The notes under the pieces are model-generated. The model made no database searches. It was not told the origin of the DNA and was given only the letters and a program-made list of their open reading frames with translations. Of a stretch of 17,785 nt of DNA, positions 1-12,558 are shown in pieces. Position 1 is the stretch's first letter. Each line of letters opens with the position of its first letter. A program made the translations under genes and the position numbers. Source of the stretch: Asterionellopsis glacialis. Its lineage: Eukaryota; Bacillariophyta; Plagiogrammaphyceae; Rhaphoneidales; Asterionellopsidaceae. The stretch lies in the NCBI GenBank assembly GCA_014885115.2, contig WKLE02001290.1, positions 15,200 to 32,984 of the forward strand. The letters are read 5' to 3'.

Positions 1-512
1 GGAGATCTAAAGAGGAGGATAGAGAGTCGGGCGTGTGCGTGATTGCGTTTTGCGATATTCCATAAGCGAGGCGGGGGGATCAGCAACCAACATCTCGCAA
101 CTCCCTCACCGTTGTGCCACAGAGGAAATATCTTCGTATCCATTATCACTATTTATTATAGGACAGGACTGGACTGGACTGCGGGATTGTCTCTCTAGAC
201 TCCACACACACACAGACACACAGAATCGTCTTACAAGAAACAATTCCTGCTATCAAGTATCGTTCGTTTTTAGAGAGACACATTATAATAGCAACAACGT
301 ATTCCCATCTTGAGAAGTTCTTTTAAAGTTAAGCAAATAAAAAAGAAACCAATTTATTTTTTGGGTTAGTTCAAGAATCGATATACTGCATCAAAAACTA
401 AATAAGCATAAAATTCGAACCTGATCTCTATCTCGGGAGTTTGGTTGATTGATTGATTGATTCGCATTTGGTTCACCTAAACACGACACCACACGTTCAA
501 GATTGACAGAAA
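1..512 (+). other. Upstream region / probable 5' leader of the BEACH gene
   Basis: No gene is recognised here. Reading the + strand base by base, there is not a single ATG before position 513, whereas the complement strand has eight (CAT on the plus strand). The longest open frame (35-313) lacks an ATG and resembles no family I know. The stretch contains a short CA-rich run near 200-220 and a TTGA microsatellite at 445-462. I infer that much of it may be transcribed 5' leader, with the core promoter partly or wholly to the left of the window. No convincing TATA element was identified. Confidence 0.5.
445..462 (+). repeat. TTGA tetranucleotide microsatellite
   Basis: Four and a half tandem copies of TTGA lie 51 bases before the start codon of the BEACH gene. 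This is a simple repeat in non-coding sequence, and no function is claimed. Confidence 0.85.
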
Positions 513-3500
513 ATGGAAGCATCACCATCTCCTTCACTGCCGACCGGAGAGATTGGCAGCGGCGACAATGGAAATGGAAATAACGACCCAAATGAAGAAA
601 AATTCACTGCCATAGACAATAATCAAAGTGCACTAGAGGATAATGGTAACGATAATAATGTGGACGAGCAGGTTGCTATGGACGCATCAGTATCAAAGGC
701 CGAAAAAATAGAAAAGGAAAAGAAGCAGGAAGAGGAGATATTAAACACCGACAACTTTGATAATGATAATGGCCAACCTATTACTGCAGCTGCTACTACT
801 ACTACTACAACTACTGCGATCTCTTCAAGCGCTAAAAATGTGGCATCTACCTCCACCATACTCTCTGATAATGATAATGTATCCTCTTCCTCTTCGTTAT
901 CACTTGGTGAAATTGTCAATGAACGTATCCAACAACAGCAAGAAAGGGAAAGAGAAGAGAACAAAAGAAAGAAACCAGTTGTTGCCCAAAATAATCATAG
1001 CAACAATGACTCTGCTTTTACTACTGCTCCTAATAATAATCATGTGGTGAATGATCCAAACCATATTGAGGACAAAGGTGACGTAATGTCCCATGACGAC
1101 GACGACGACGACGACGATGTGGATAACAACAAGATTGATGATGAAGAGACAAATATTAAAAAAATAGAGTATTATGAACAAGCAGCAGCCAATGCTGTCA
1201 AGGAAGCTACCACTGGTTGTTCTGATAGTATCTTGTCACGGGATGAAGCATCTAGTCTTGAGGAAGCTGCTGCACTCCATGGGAGCGACAACGAGATGAA
1301 AGACGATGATGACGACGATGATGATTTACCAGAAGATCAATCGAATGCAAAAGCTTTTGGTGCAAGTTATATCAGTAGCATGAGGTATGCAACAGGTGAC
1401 GCATCTATTGAGGTATCAGCCAGTACAAAACAAATATACGAAACTACTAGCAGTCCTCAAAAACACAACTTGGTACAACATGATGCTACTGCTAGTAAGA
1501 ATAATGGTGGTGGCGGCAATAATGCTAGTGAAGGTGCACAAGAAAATATTTTGGAAACCATAAGAGCTGAATCGTCATTGGGGACATTTGCCCGGCGTGG
1601 ATCTTCTATATATTCGGAAACAACCATGTTTGTGGAAAGTCCACAAAGTTCACAGAAATTATTTTCACCTCCATCACAGCAACCACAGCGGCCTCACTCA
1701 CCATTATCTAGAAGAAGTTCTACAGGTGCAGCAACAAAATCGCCGCCATCATCACCAACTCGTAACCTCCATCATCCTTCACCACAACATGCTGTACAAG
1801 TTGCACATGACAATGAACTTACAGCGCATGAAATTTTACGTTCCTGTGGTGTTTTACCAGTCTCATTAGCACAATTATCATTATTGCATCGTGTATCACA
1901 AGAATCAATTGTAGATGCATTATGTCAACGGTCACAGCAACAACAGCAGCAGCAACAACATCATCATCATCATCAATTGCAACCGCAGCATCTACACCAG
2001 CAACACGATACTGCAAATCCTCCACTATCCATACCAGAAGCATCATCCGGAATAGTATCATCTTCTGGTGACACAACAAAAAAATCAGAATTATCACAGC
2101 ACTTTCAAGCTGCCATTGCAGCTCATGTGGATGATGAAGTATTGCTTCTCCATTCATTATTTGCCAACTTCTGTACACCACCACCATCTGTCGAAAGTGT
2201 ATCACAAATCCTTCAAAGTGAACGTAAACGTAATGGCGGTGGTAACAAGAAAAACGATATCAATAGCAACAACAGAGGAGAAGAAGAAGAATCCATGAAA
2301 CCTTCACCAACAACAACTACCTTTTTACCAAAAGATTCTTTGCTAAGTGTTGCCGGAGCAGATAAATCATCTGTAATTACATTGTTATGCAATGAACCAC
2401 AAAATTACTTGTTGAAATTGCCCAAGTCATTCCAAATGGCATTCTTTCGCATCTTGATTAGATTGTTAACAAATGAAACAGATGAACAATATGATATTGA
2501 ATGTTTGCTTACTATCCAAGCCCAAGACGGTGATGATTTCAATGAAGATAGCAATCATGAAAGCAGCGACAATGACAAACCAGATCAAGTTATCCTTGAT
2601 ACCGCAAATAATGGTGCAATGATGAATAATGATGATTCCTTTGTATCAAACTCAGAAAGTGCCCATAGTATAGGTAGTGATCGATCACTAGACTTTCCAA
2701 GACCTCAATCGACATCTGACTTTAAGAAGGCTACGCAAGAACGCATCGACCGCATCCGTAAGGAACGACAGGCATTAGAACGGAAACGATCCTTACGGCT
2801 GTCATGGGTCAATTCTACCAAAGAAAATAAGAAATTTCGAATGTCCAATCGTAGCAAGGGTGCAAGACAGGCAAACCAAATTTATACATTGGTACGATTC
2901 CGGAGTTCTTCGGCATGGAATTCACATCATTTTTCTGCGAATTCTTGTGGCGTCGGGGCTATACCACAACAGCAACACAATCAAAGTCAAAGTCAACACC
3001 AACAACTCCATACTCATAATGCCAATAGCAACGCATCATCCAATCTAGACGATGGACGTAGCAGTGCTGTCACACTGTTGCTACGATTATTGGAATTAAT
3101 TTTAAAACCAACTACAGCACACCGTTCTGTGGACGACAATGACAATAACAACTTTGTCTATACCAATGATCATTTGATTGCACCTGTATCACGATTACTG
3201 GGTCTTTCGTGCACAGCTGGTGTATCAGTACGAGAATTGAGACGGATCTTGATGTTGGCATCTGGACCACTCAGAGGAGAAGATGCAACAAGTATACCAC
3301 CACTTGAAGCAAATAGTTTACTCCGTAGTAGTTTTGACGATGGCAATGATGCGGACAGTATCACCATCGCCAACGACGACAGGAAGAGCAGCAAAGACAG
3401 CGTCGATAAATCAAAATATGTTCATCTTCCAGCTTTTGCACGATTGTTACTCATTCGAGCAATCAGTACTGCCGCTGAGGGAGCCTCGCAGTCAACACTT

Positions 3501-6500
3501 TTAGTTGGCAAAGCAAGTCCACGGCACTTTTTTACGTTTGGTCGAGGTCCTGGTATAGTTCGGAATATGAGATCATTATCGGCGTGGCCTTTTCGGAATG
3601 ACTTTGGAATGGCATTATGGTTCCGTGCTGAAAGCTTCGACTCACCCGATGGTAACGACCCGACGCTATTGAGTGTTCGTGCCGAAACAGGAGGTGGGAT
3701 TGAAGTTTCTCTCCTTCCTGAAAAGTCATCATCAGGAGTAGCAACCGTCACAGAACTAGCTGTAACTGTGTATGATTCGAATTCATCTCACATGCAAAAT
3801 GTCGTGTTGAAAGGGTGTGTCCTACTACCGAGAGTTTGGTACCACGTCGCTGTAAGACACACACGATCTCGATTGAAGGGAGTCTTTTCCTTGGCTACAC
3901 GGCAACATGTATCAATCATGATCGACGGCAAAGTTATGCTTACAGAGCCTTTACATTTCCCCAAAATAACAGAAGCAGCTCAAGGTGGCAGCAAAATTTT
4001 ACCAATGTTCCCATCCTCGTCACAGAAATCTTCAAAAAAGGAAACAGGTTTGAATGTACGGGTGGTATTTGGATCAAATTTTGATGGTCAGACCGGAGCG
4101 CTCTATGTCTTCAATGATCACATCTCCGAAACTTCATTAAAAACACTTGCTGAGGTGACCGCAGGAACTGGTGGAATTCGAAAAAAAGAACAATTTTCTG
4201 ATAATTCGTGGGACACCCGACGTGGTGAAATAGCTCAAAGGGCAAATATGAACGATATGGAGTTAACAAAAGCAGATGCAGAAGAAATTGTGGTCAAGAA
4301 ACAAGATAGTGAATCGAATGCCTTGCCACAGAACACTTCCACCATAAAGGCTGCATCAGCAGAAGTCATTGATTTGGGCGAAGGCGATGTCCATGAAGAA
4401 AGTCAGCTCCCACCCGAGTTGCTCAAGGCAGCCTTTGGGTCTAAACTCTTCCTTGTGTGGGACCCAAAGCGAACTGAGAATTCGGTCACATTGGAATTAC
4501 ATTCCGGGGCACACGCTAGCATGGATATGGACACTATCCAACCTTGGTATCTTGATGGTACCAAAACTGTCATAGCAAGTATCGGTGGTGTGCAGGCAAT
4601 TCTACCTGTTATCAACGCCAATTTATCAGGTGACGTTGAACGCATGTGGCAGAAGTCTCAAAAGAACCCGAATTCATCGTTGAATGCATTGAACCGTGCT
4701 GCTCTGTATAGTCTGATACCTGACATATTGTGGTTAGTCGCATCCCTGATTCGTGACCATCCTGAAAATGCAAGGGAAATGTTGCGTTGTGGTGGCATTG
4801 ATATCATTGAGCAGCTACTCCAGAAGAACAAGAATGGTATTGATACAACAAAACAAGAAAGCGAAGGTTCTACACCCTCTGTACTTCCAAAGAGAACTTT
4901 GATGAGTGTGCTTCATAATGACGACAGTACGGCACACCAGCTTGTTGACTCACTGCTAGACTTAAGGACAGCATCTGCACACGATGTATTATTGGAAACC
5001 AAAGTATTTTCACGACTCCTCTTCAATATCCCATTATGGCTTGGCGGAACAAGCGATACGTGCGGAGTTGCACTTCATGCTGCTCTGCTGCCAACGCTAT
5101 CTGATTTTGCAAAGTCTAGTCCGAAGAAGGTTCGGGATTGTGTTGGAGTAAAGGAAATGATTGAGTCTTTGAGACAATACACTGGAGTTGGCAGCAATAC
5201 AGTAAGTGACTATCATATTCCCGCAAGTCAATTCTTCTGCTGAATTTTGCGTTTAACCGCTGCTTTATTTCAAACTCTGTCTTTTGTATAGGATCTTGCT
5301 CAATTCGCAAACGAACCGGAGACAGGGCTTTTTGATCGAAGTGCCAGATCTCGACTTCGTATTGATGCCCCGCTCACGATCAAAGAGAGACGCCACGTGA
5401 TTGACATAATTTTGGCCATTGTCAGTGCTGTCATGTCACCCGGTGTTTCACCAGCTGAAATTGCACCATTTTTAGACTATATATCTTACAATCTGGATTC
5501 CGAATGGGAGGAAGCTTCTTCCAAGTTACAACGTGGAGAAGACCCTGAGGCTCGTTCTGGTTCCCGAGATGAGGTTTTTTTAACCACAAAAAAAGCTTCC
5601 ATGATTTTGTTGTTCTTGCTGCAGAGTAGACCAGTTGTACCTGATCTTTTTGAAAGCTTGTCACTTTGTTGTGGGAGCGACCATGGATTTGCAAGCTGGA
5701 TTTTGTCGGCGATGATCAATTCATTCGATGATTCGATGAGGTCTCTTGGCGTGCGTTGTTTGCATGCATACCTGAATATTACCGCACCAAATGCTGATTC
5801 GGTTCTCAATTTAAGTGCTGTCCCAAATCTTACTGATGCCATAACATCTGATGAAGATGGCACCGGTGAAGATTTTGCTATCGGTACCCACAATGCCGTT
5901 CGGATGATGTCACAGACAATGATTAAAGGCCTGGCTGCGATTGGGTCGGCGGGTGTGCTTTCTGGCATTCTACCATCATCAAAACAGAGTGTCAAAATAG
6001 TTTACAAACTGCTTTGGCATCTTCTCAAATGTCATCGAACCCGAATTGGTCCTGCAAGCCATTCCGCTTTGGTTCAGTTTTTACTTGACGATAGAGGACT
6101 CTTTTCCTCACCAGCTAGCTCCCTGCTGGGTGATTTTGTTATCAGAGATGATATTCTCAGAAGTGGGTTTAAGCTCAACATGCACTGGACTGACGCAGTT
6201 CTCGCAGACGCTTCATCTATTTCGAACCAAAGATTACGTGATACCCCGGCACTTAGCTCGGTTCTCCGACTTCTGCGGTTCCTTCCTGCACCAATGAAGG
6301 AAAAGTGGCTGTACGATTTGCAGTCATTAGTAACGTTAAGTACTGCAAGTTTGAACGTTTTAGTAGCAAGTCCAGACTGGCAGCCGAGTCTCTTCCTTCT
6401 GATATCAGAAATTGTGGAAGAATTAAATACTATGTATATTGAAGAAGATGGTGAATCATCAGTTACACCGGCTAACTCGTCAACCAACGATCTCACAGAC

Positions 6501-9500
6501 GAAGTGAAGAACTTAGACTTGGACGATAAGACAGGAGAACACTTCGCTGATGCTGAGCAAGCTGATGACTCCGCGGCTGATGCAAAAGAGGCCCAGACAC
6601 CAAATGCAAAAACAAGAAGTAAGGAGTTTGACGAAGCTATGTCAAATGATAAGACTGCAGAACGTGGAGGGAAACAGTCTCTTGTTCAGACACGTTTTGG
6701 TCTTGCTCTGAAACTCTACTCAACTCTGTTGGGACATCAAATTCGTCAGGGTGGCGACAGTGTAAGTTGTTAGAAATTTTCGCCTTATTCGCGTGCGTGA
6801 ACTTTCCCAAGAGAACGAGAAAATTCGCGAACTAATATATTTTTTCTTTTTTTTCTTAAGGCTTTCCACGCCGTTGAACAAGCGGCATCATTGCAGAGGG
6901 TTTGTGTTAACGGATCTGAAGTTTTCAGTTTGATATTGAGCCATCTGCTTCCCGATTTAATGGAAAACGGGACCGTGCTCGGCATCGAATTCTACGCAGC
7001 AACGGCCAATGCCCCACTGGACGAGCGTAACAGATTGCTAAAGCAAAGCGCTAGAGTGGTCACCAATGCCATTCTTACCAATGGGGCAGATGGGATGGAC
7101 ATGCCTGCCGCGGTGAGGCACTGGAGGTGCCTCCGGCACCTGACCGCTGTCATCGTCGCAGTTATCACCAACTGCGGGTGAGTAATGCGCACTTGGACAA
7201 TGATTCGCTGCATTTATTCCTTTCTTATTCTTAAAATTATATTTTTGTTTCTCTCCAGATTTGGTGTGGCAGAGTTATTCGATTATCGTAACCAGCACGC
7301 ATCTGCACTAGATGTATTCTCGGGTGGCTTACACGGAATTCGGCTTGCTGACGGAAATGTGCCTGGAATCGACGGATCGGAATACATCTTGGCTGAAAAT
7401 CTCGATGACCGTGACCGTTGCGAAAGAGAAAATTTTCGACGTGTCTGTGTGACCCTTTCAGCACAACTACTTTCACTTCTGGACGCTTTCATCTTTCCTG
7501 ACTCACTTGATGCGTCTCTTCCGGCCTCGCAGCTTCATGGGCTTGCCCTTGTTCGGACCAATGAACCTCGGTTAGGACTTGCACAGGGCCCACTTCTTGC
7601 GTCCCTTATTAGGCTATCATTGCTGCTTCTTTGTCACCTTGAGCCCAGCAGTGTTAAATTCCTCCAGTGCTGCAGTAGACTGAGGTGTTTTGTGCACTGG
7701 ACGTTGGAACTAATTCGTGAATCGGTTGCACTTGCAGGATATTCTGCTGCTTTCCACACACTTACAGCCCCACTCGACAGAATGGTACTGGCGGTCGTTT
7801 TGCACGCTCACCGTACGCTGGCCCGATGTTCTGCTGTATTGTATGAAATTGAAGCTTCATCATACAGGACGTACTTTTCAAGCGAAGAAGCACAAAAAAA
7901 GGCATTCAAACGTTTGTTCAGAGTAGCATTTGAGCTTCGAGAGATCATATTAGCAGCTTTCAGGGGCCGGAACGAGGTTCTTAGACTGGCTTTGTCCTAC
8001 CAAGCCTTTGAAGCACTGAAAGCTAGCTTGGAAAAGACAGCACCGGATCCTAACCAAGCTGCAAGTGAGCCAGGCAGCAGAAAACTAAGTGCAAAAGAGA
8101 CTGCCATACGAACCTTCCTATCAAGTGATTGGGTCACAGGTTTCCACGATATCGATATGCATGATGGTGTTGCCGTTCCTGAACAAGTATCAAGTGGACA
8201 AGTTCATGAGCATAGGACAGCATCCCACCGCGGAAGGCTCGCAATCGAAGAACTTGCCTCCGAGTCTGATGATATTATTGATGATTTCAATAGAGGTCTC
8301 AACGCACCATTTGAGGACTACTGTGAAAATCAGAGAAGATGGGCAGAAACTGACGCCGTTCGCGACCTTGAATACATCGGTGATACAACAGTCCAACGTT
8401 TATCCAAAAAACACACTGTTGATTTGAACGAGACTAGAAGGTTTGAGTCAATGCGTCTTCAGGCGGCGAAAGCTCGCTGGGATGCAATAGAGCACGATGT
8501 AAACGAACTCTGGACTAATGGTTTGCACTGGAGGTTGTCAGATCACACTGATCGTCTAGATAGAAGAATTCTGTTTGTTCGGAACCGAGCTTTTGAGGAC
8601 CACGAAGAGGCTAGTTATGAGAAAATGCTCGAATCTGAACGGGAAAAAGCTATAAAGGAAAGAGAAGAAAGATTGCGTCGGAAAAAGGAGGAAGAATTGT
8701 CGGCAGTAGTTCGTAGAAATGAAGAAGCCTTCGTTCCATACGGAGAAGCAGATGAAGTTGAGGGTGACGTCGATGAAGAAAATCCGGATTCTAACATTGA
8801 CGATAACGAGTCTGACGATAATGACAACTCCGACATAGACCTCAAGCCATCCGCGGATGGAGCACTCGATGTTGATTTTGTACCAAAAATGCGAAAAGAC
8901 GACGGATCTATCCCTCCAGATGCAGCTACGGACAGTGACTGGGACGAAGTCGACTCCAGGGACGTAGCAAATGCTCAAACTCAAGAGAAGCTCGATTCTG
9001 ATGCTTGGGCGAAGGCCTTCATCTGGTCAGAAAGCGAATCAGTCGTGGCTCGGTTTGACTCGGTAACGGTGGTAACTTTACAAACTTTAACAGAAGGAAG
9101 GCTTCTACTCACAACTCATGGTTTGTACTTCCACCCAACTGGGGACGATATCAATGTCATGACCAAAGAACGATTCGCCCGAGAAGAAAAAGACCAGAGA
9201 TGGAGACTAAGTCGACTTACAGAAGTTCATGGTCGCCGATACATGCTTCGAGCACAGGCCTTGGAGATGTTTTTTTCCGATACCCACGAACTCTTTGTAA
9301 GCTTTTCTGGCGGTGCAAGGGAGCGTGATAGATTTTACGCAAAACTCAGGAACAGTTGCAAGGTGAGTTTCATGTATGAGTTATTTTGTCTTCTCAACTG
9401 TCAAGCTATTGGTCATTTGTTGCCTAATGTTGCATATGCCAACTATCTCTACTATAGGTCCCACTTCTTTCTTCCCCAAAGTCCCTGAACCCACGGACTG

Positions 9501-11780
9501 TGTTCAAGAAATCCAAAATGAAAGATCTTTGGAAGAAACGCAAGATTTCGAACTTCCAGTACTTAATGCATTTGAACTTTATGGCTGGCAGATCCTTCAA
9601 TGATATTACGCAGTATCCAGTATTCCCGTGGGTGCTAGCTGACTACACAAGTGAAACCATAGATTTGAACGATTCACGAGTATACCGTGATTTGACTAAA
9701 CCCGTCGGAGCTCTCAATCCCGACCGGCTCGCTCAACTCATTGCAAGGTATAACGATCTGGAAGCCTTCGGCTTTTCAGAGCAAGAGAAGTTCCTATATG
9801 GAAGCCATTACTCGTCTCCTGGGGTAGTACTTCACTTTTTAATTCGACAGGAACCGTTCACTACAATGGCTATTGAACTTCAGTCCGGAAGATTTGATTG
9901 TCCAGATAGGCTCTTTTTTGATATTGCTGGTTGCTGGAAAAGTTGTTTAACATCAACTTCGGATGTCAAGGAGTTGGTGCCAGAGTTCTTCACGTGCCCA
10001 GAGATTTTCCTTAACAATAATGACTACCCTCTTGGTCAGACTCAAGATAAGCGATCCGTGCACAATGTATTCTTGCCACCCTGGGCTAAGGGATCCGTCT
10101 ATGAGTTCGTTAGGATACATCGATTGGCATTGGAATCTGAATATGTTTCACAGAATCTGAATCATTGGATTGATCTCATTTTCGGCTACAAACAGCGTGG
10201 TCCTGAAGCAGAAGCAGCACATAACATATTTCATTACCTCTCGTACGAAGGGGCCGTTGATTTAGACAAAATTACAGATGAAATTGATAGAGTAGCTACA
10301 GAGAGTCATATCCAGAATTTTGGGCAGACGCCGTGTCAGCTTCTAGTCAAGGAACCTCATTTACGGCGATACTCTGTAGAAGAATGTTGGAGACCCCTGA
10401 TATATGATGTAAGTAGTGCTTTGAATCTTGCTGCTCTTGTACTTTATGATCATAATGACTCACTAGGAATGTTTCTGTTTCACATCCTTGCAGTTGACTA
10501 CTGCTAACTCGCTTCGTTGTCACACATCTGGCAAGCAATTTGGAGGCAAACGAAGCAACGGCGCTCGTGGCGCTGTTTTAAGTTTACACGCAATGACCGA
10601 TACCGTAGTTGCAGTTTATGCTGATTTGAGCATCGGAACATACAAATGGTCTATTGGTCGGAATGGTGGGTCACTGAAAATGGATAGACATCGAAAACTA
10701 GCTAGCAGCTATTTGAGTACGTCACGTGCTGCCATCAAACGTGGTTCAGCTGCTCCTCAGTCTATGGAGAGTAGTGGTAGTAGTCTTGCCGTTGGAAATT
10801 GGTCATTCGCTTTTACTTTGGGAGGTCGGGCCAAAGAAAATTTGAAACGTACCTCCAACATGTCACGGCTAAACCCATCGAAGGATACTTTAGCTGGAGC
10901 AGAAGTATCTTCGCTTCTGGTAAGTTCTGGTTACTGGGATAATACTGTAAAAGTCCATTCCATTGAGGGTTTGAAAAATAGATCTGGTGAGGTCAAACTC
11001 CGCGCCAGTGAAAATGGTGGCCACCGAGGTCCTATTTTATGTCTTGACATTGGTAAAGACGGTGCCCTGATGGTAACAGGTGGTCAGGATGCTACATGCC
11101 GTGTTTGGGTGGTAGACCACCCTGACATGTCAATAGCACTTTCCGACGGCTACGTAAAAACAGCTCTGGGTGGGACTGCGGAAAGCAATAAGGATCAACT
11201 ATTGAGTTGTTGCCATGTATTGTGGGGTCATGAAACAGCTGTTACGTGTTTGTCACTCTCGTCCGATTTAGATATCACCGTTAGTGGGTCTATTGACGGT
11301 ACAATCTGTGTACATACTGTACGCCGTGGAAAATTTGTCCGTTCTATACGATTAAGTCGTCTATCAGCCTCAAGACAAAAACCGGCTGTACGAAAGATTG
11401 TGTTAGACGACCATGGCACCTTTGTTGCCCATACCGAAGATGGTGGATTACATGCCTACACAGTCAATGGTGCTTTCCTCTGTCTTGCTGATGCAGGTGA
11501 AAAACTGCATGATTTAGCTATTTGTTCTAGTGGTGAAATGCTAGTGACTGGTGGTGATAGTGGTCATGTTGCCATCCGTACTGTCCGAGACTTGGTAGTG
11601 CGTGCTACCCTAGATTTAAGTCGTCATGGACCTATACGGTGTATATCGATGACGCCAGAAGAATTAAACCCTATTCCCCAATATATGTTTATTGGCAGTG
11701 ATGATGGGATGGTAAGTGTTGTAGATAGAGATCCATCAGCTTTATCACTTTCTAGAACAGAAACAATTACTTTTAGCTAG
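513..11780 (+). CDS. Giant BEACH-WD40 protein (NBEA/NBEAL/SPIRRIG-like), six exons
   Basis: Exons are 513-5201, 5292-6761, 6861-7177, 7259-9362, 9458-10408 and 10494-11780, joined in frame to give about 3605 residues. BEACH proteins are large scaffolds for membrane trafficking, lysosome or autophagy events; the exact role here is unknown. Residues 1-1000 are mostly low complexity (Asp, Gln/His and Thr tracts). Residues ~1004-1205 form a concanavalin A-like fold ending in GALYVFNDHIS, and IGGVQAILPVI follows at 1357-1367. The region to ~2600 is helical, armadillo-like. A charged coiled coil (~2609-2651) and an acidic stretch (~2657-2690) precede a PH-BEACH domain (~2742-2860). The BEACH domain (~2878-3160) carries NFQYLMHLNFMAGRSFND and YPVFPWVLADYTSE. 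About five or six WD40-like repeats span ~3315-3589. An in-frame TGA at 504-506 fixes the ATG at 513 as the first possible start. No FYVE domain follows the WD repeats. The subfamily is not resolved. Confidence 0.95.
1095..1118 (+). repeat. Poly-aspartate tract, nearly pure GAC repeat
   Basis: Seven GAC codons and one GAT encode eight aspartates (residues 195-202 of the BEACH protein). The near-pure codon run suggests recent trinucleotide slippage. A second eight-Asp tract at 1302-1325 (residues 264-271) uses mixed GAC/GAT codons and is therefore probably older or more stable. Confidence 0.9.
1935..1973 (+). repeat. Poly-Gln/poly-His tract (CAR and CAT codons)
   Basis: Eight glutamines (residues 475-482, mixed CAG/CAA) run directly into five histidines (483-487, pure CAT), followed by more Gln/His-rich sequence. 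This is typical of a disordered segment, lying within the low-complexity N-terminal region of the BEACH protein. Confidence 0.9.
5202..5291 (+). other. Intron 1 of the BEACH gene (90 nt, phase 0)
   Basis: The donor is GTAAGT and the acceptor is TTTTGTATAG. Exon 1 ends on a complete codon, and the frame resumes at 5292 with GATCTTGCTCAATTC. Read through, the intron would hit TGA at 5241-5243, so removal is required to join the two long open frames. The length is a multiple of three. Confidence 0.92.
6762..6860 (+). other. Intron 2 of the BEACH gene (99 nt, phase 0)
   Basis: The donor is GTAAGT, and the acceptor CTTAAG follows a long pyrimidine run (6841-6857). An in-frame TAG lies just after the donor. 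The frame resumes at 6861 with GCTTTCCACGCCGTT. Confidence 0.92.
7178..7258 (+). other. Intron 3 of the BEACH gene (81 nt, phase 2)
   Basis: The donor is GTGAGT and the acceptor is TTTCTCTCCAG. The glycine codon is split, GG before and A after. It is the only non-phase-0 intron of the five. Retention would stop at the TGA formed across 7179-7181. Confidence 0.9.
9363..9457 (+). other. Intron 4 of the BEACH gene (95 nt, phase 0)
   Basis: The donor is GTGAGT and the acceptor is CTACTATAG. It separates the PH-BEACH domain (end of exon 4) from the BEACH domain (exon 5). It has no in-frame stop, but its length is not a multiple of three, so retention would shift the frame and stop at 9486-9488. 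Confidence 0.92.
10409..10493 (+). other. Intron 5 of the BEACH gene (85 nt, phase 0)
   Basis: The donor is GTAAGT and the acceptor is ATCCTTGCAG. It separates the BEACH exon from the WD40 exon. It has no in-frame stop; retention would shift the frame and stop at 10505-10507. Confidence 0.92.
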
Positions 11781-12444
11781 TTTATCGCAGAAAAAGATAG
11801 ACATTTGAAACAAGCTCAAAGTCTCTGTCAAAGTGTCATGAAATATAATTAGAATAATATATTTAAAATCTATAGAATGATTTTAAGACCTTGATGAACT
11901 AATTCTCACCTTACAATAGCGTAGAAAAACGTTGACGGCAACATTATTTTTGAAATCTAAATACATTATCTTCCGAGTTGGTAGCAAGGAGATTGGATTG
12001 TCCCCTTTAGTCCTTTTAGGGACCCACATTCTTTCCTTAGAAAATTCCCTATTTCTTGACCTTCGGTCTGAAAGTGTAATTCAAAATTACCGGTCAATTA
12101 TATTTTGAGTTGTGTGTTGGAGGAACGTCAAGTAGTTTCTTAATTCGATTTTGTGAGAGAGTTCATTCTGTTGGTTTGTTGTTGTATTTTTACGAGAAAG
12201 GAATTTTTAGTTTGTTACCCGAGTTGTTGATGATATACCAGTTTATAAGAAAAAGATGAAAGATTATGGTAGTATCCAGATAAGCTTAATTTTCCATTAC
12301 CCTTCTTCACCTAACAGCATACAGACTAGTAAGCACAGGGTAGATTGCAAACTCTTGTAATGTGGTTGTTTTTTTATGATTTTTTTTCTATGATTGGTCT
12401 AATTTTTTTTTGGAACAATCAACGCCTGGGGTACGATTATTCGA

Positions 12445-12513
12445 ACACAGACAAATATTGGTGGCAATCATCCAAAAACATATCCACAGATTATACAATT
12501 ACACAGACAAATA
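12445..12513 (+). repeat. 13-bp direct repeat ACACAGACAAATA, two copies
   Basis: Exact copies lie at 12445-12457 and 12501-12513, 56 bases apart start to start. The flanking bases differ, so this is a small local duplication or a shared motif rather than a mobile element. Confidence 0.8.
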
Positions 12514-12550
12514 AATTTATTTCTATTATATTCGAATTGTTGTTTCGTTA

Positions 12551-12558
12551 TGACGTCA
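12551..12558. promoter_or_regulatory. CRE-like palindrome TGACGTCA
   Basis: This is an exact TGACGTCA inside a 12-base perfect palindrome, TATGACGTCATA (12549-12560). In diatoms, TGACGT/ACGTCA elements bound by bZIP factors are known to mediate CO2/cAMP responses. It is far from both neighbouring coding starts (about 2.2 kb before the LRR gene), so function is uncertain. Confidence 0.4.

Noticed and set aside
35..313. Open frame of 92 codons at the left edge (+)
   Set aside because: It begins at GTG with no ATG anywhere in the region, has no recognisable domain, and fits better as non-coding leader.
5486..5995. 169-codon open frame antisense to BEACH exon 2
   Set aside because: It lies wholly within a well-supported coding exon on the other strand and has no family resemblance; it is a shadow of codon usage.
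8556..8984. 142-codon open frame antisense to BEACH exon 4
   Set aside because: It is opposite the charged coiled-coil and acidic region, where repetitive GAA/GAT codons keep the reverse strand open.
12000..12022. Short hairpin GTCCC...GGGAC that might be a terminator or RNA gene
   Set aside because: The stem is only five pairs and does not extend; this is expected by chance in a region of this length.
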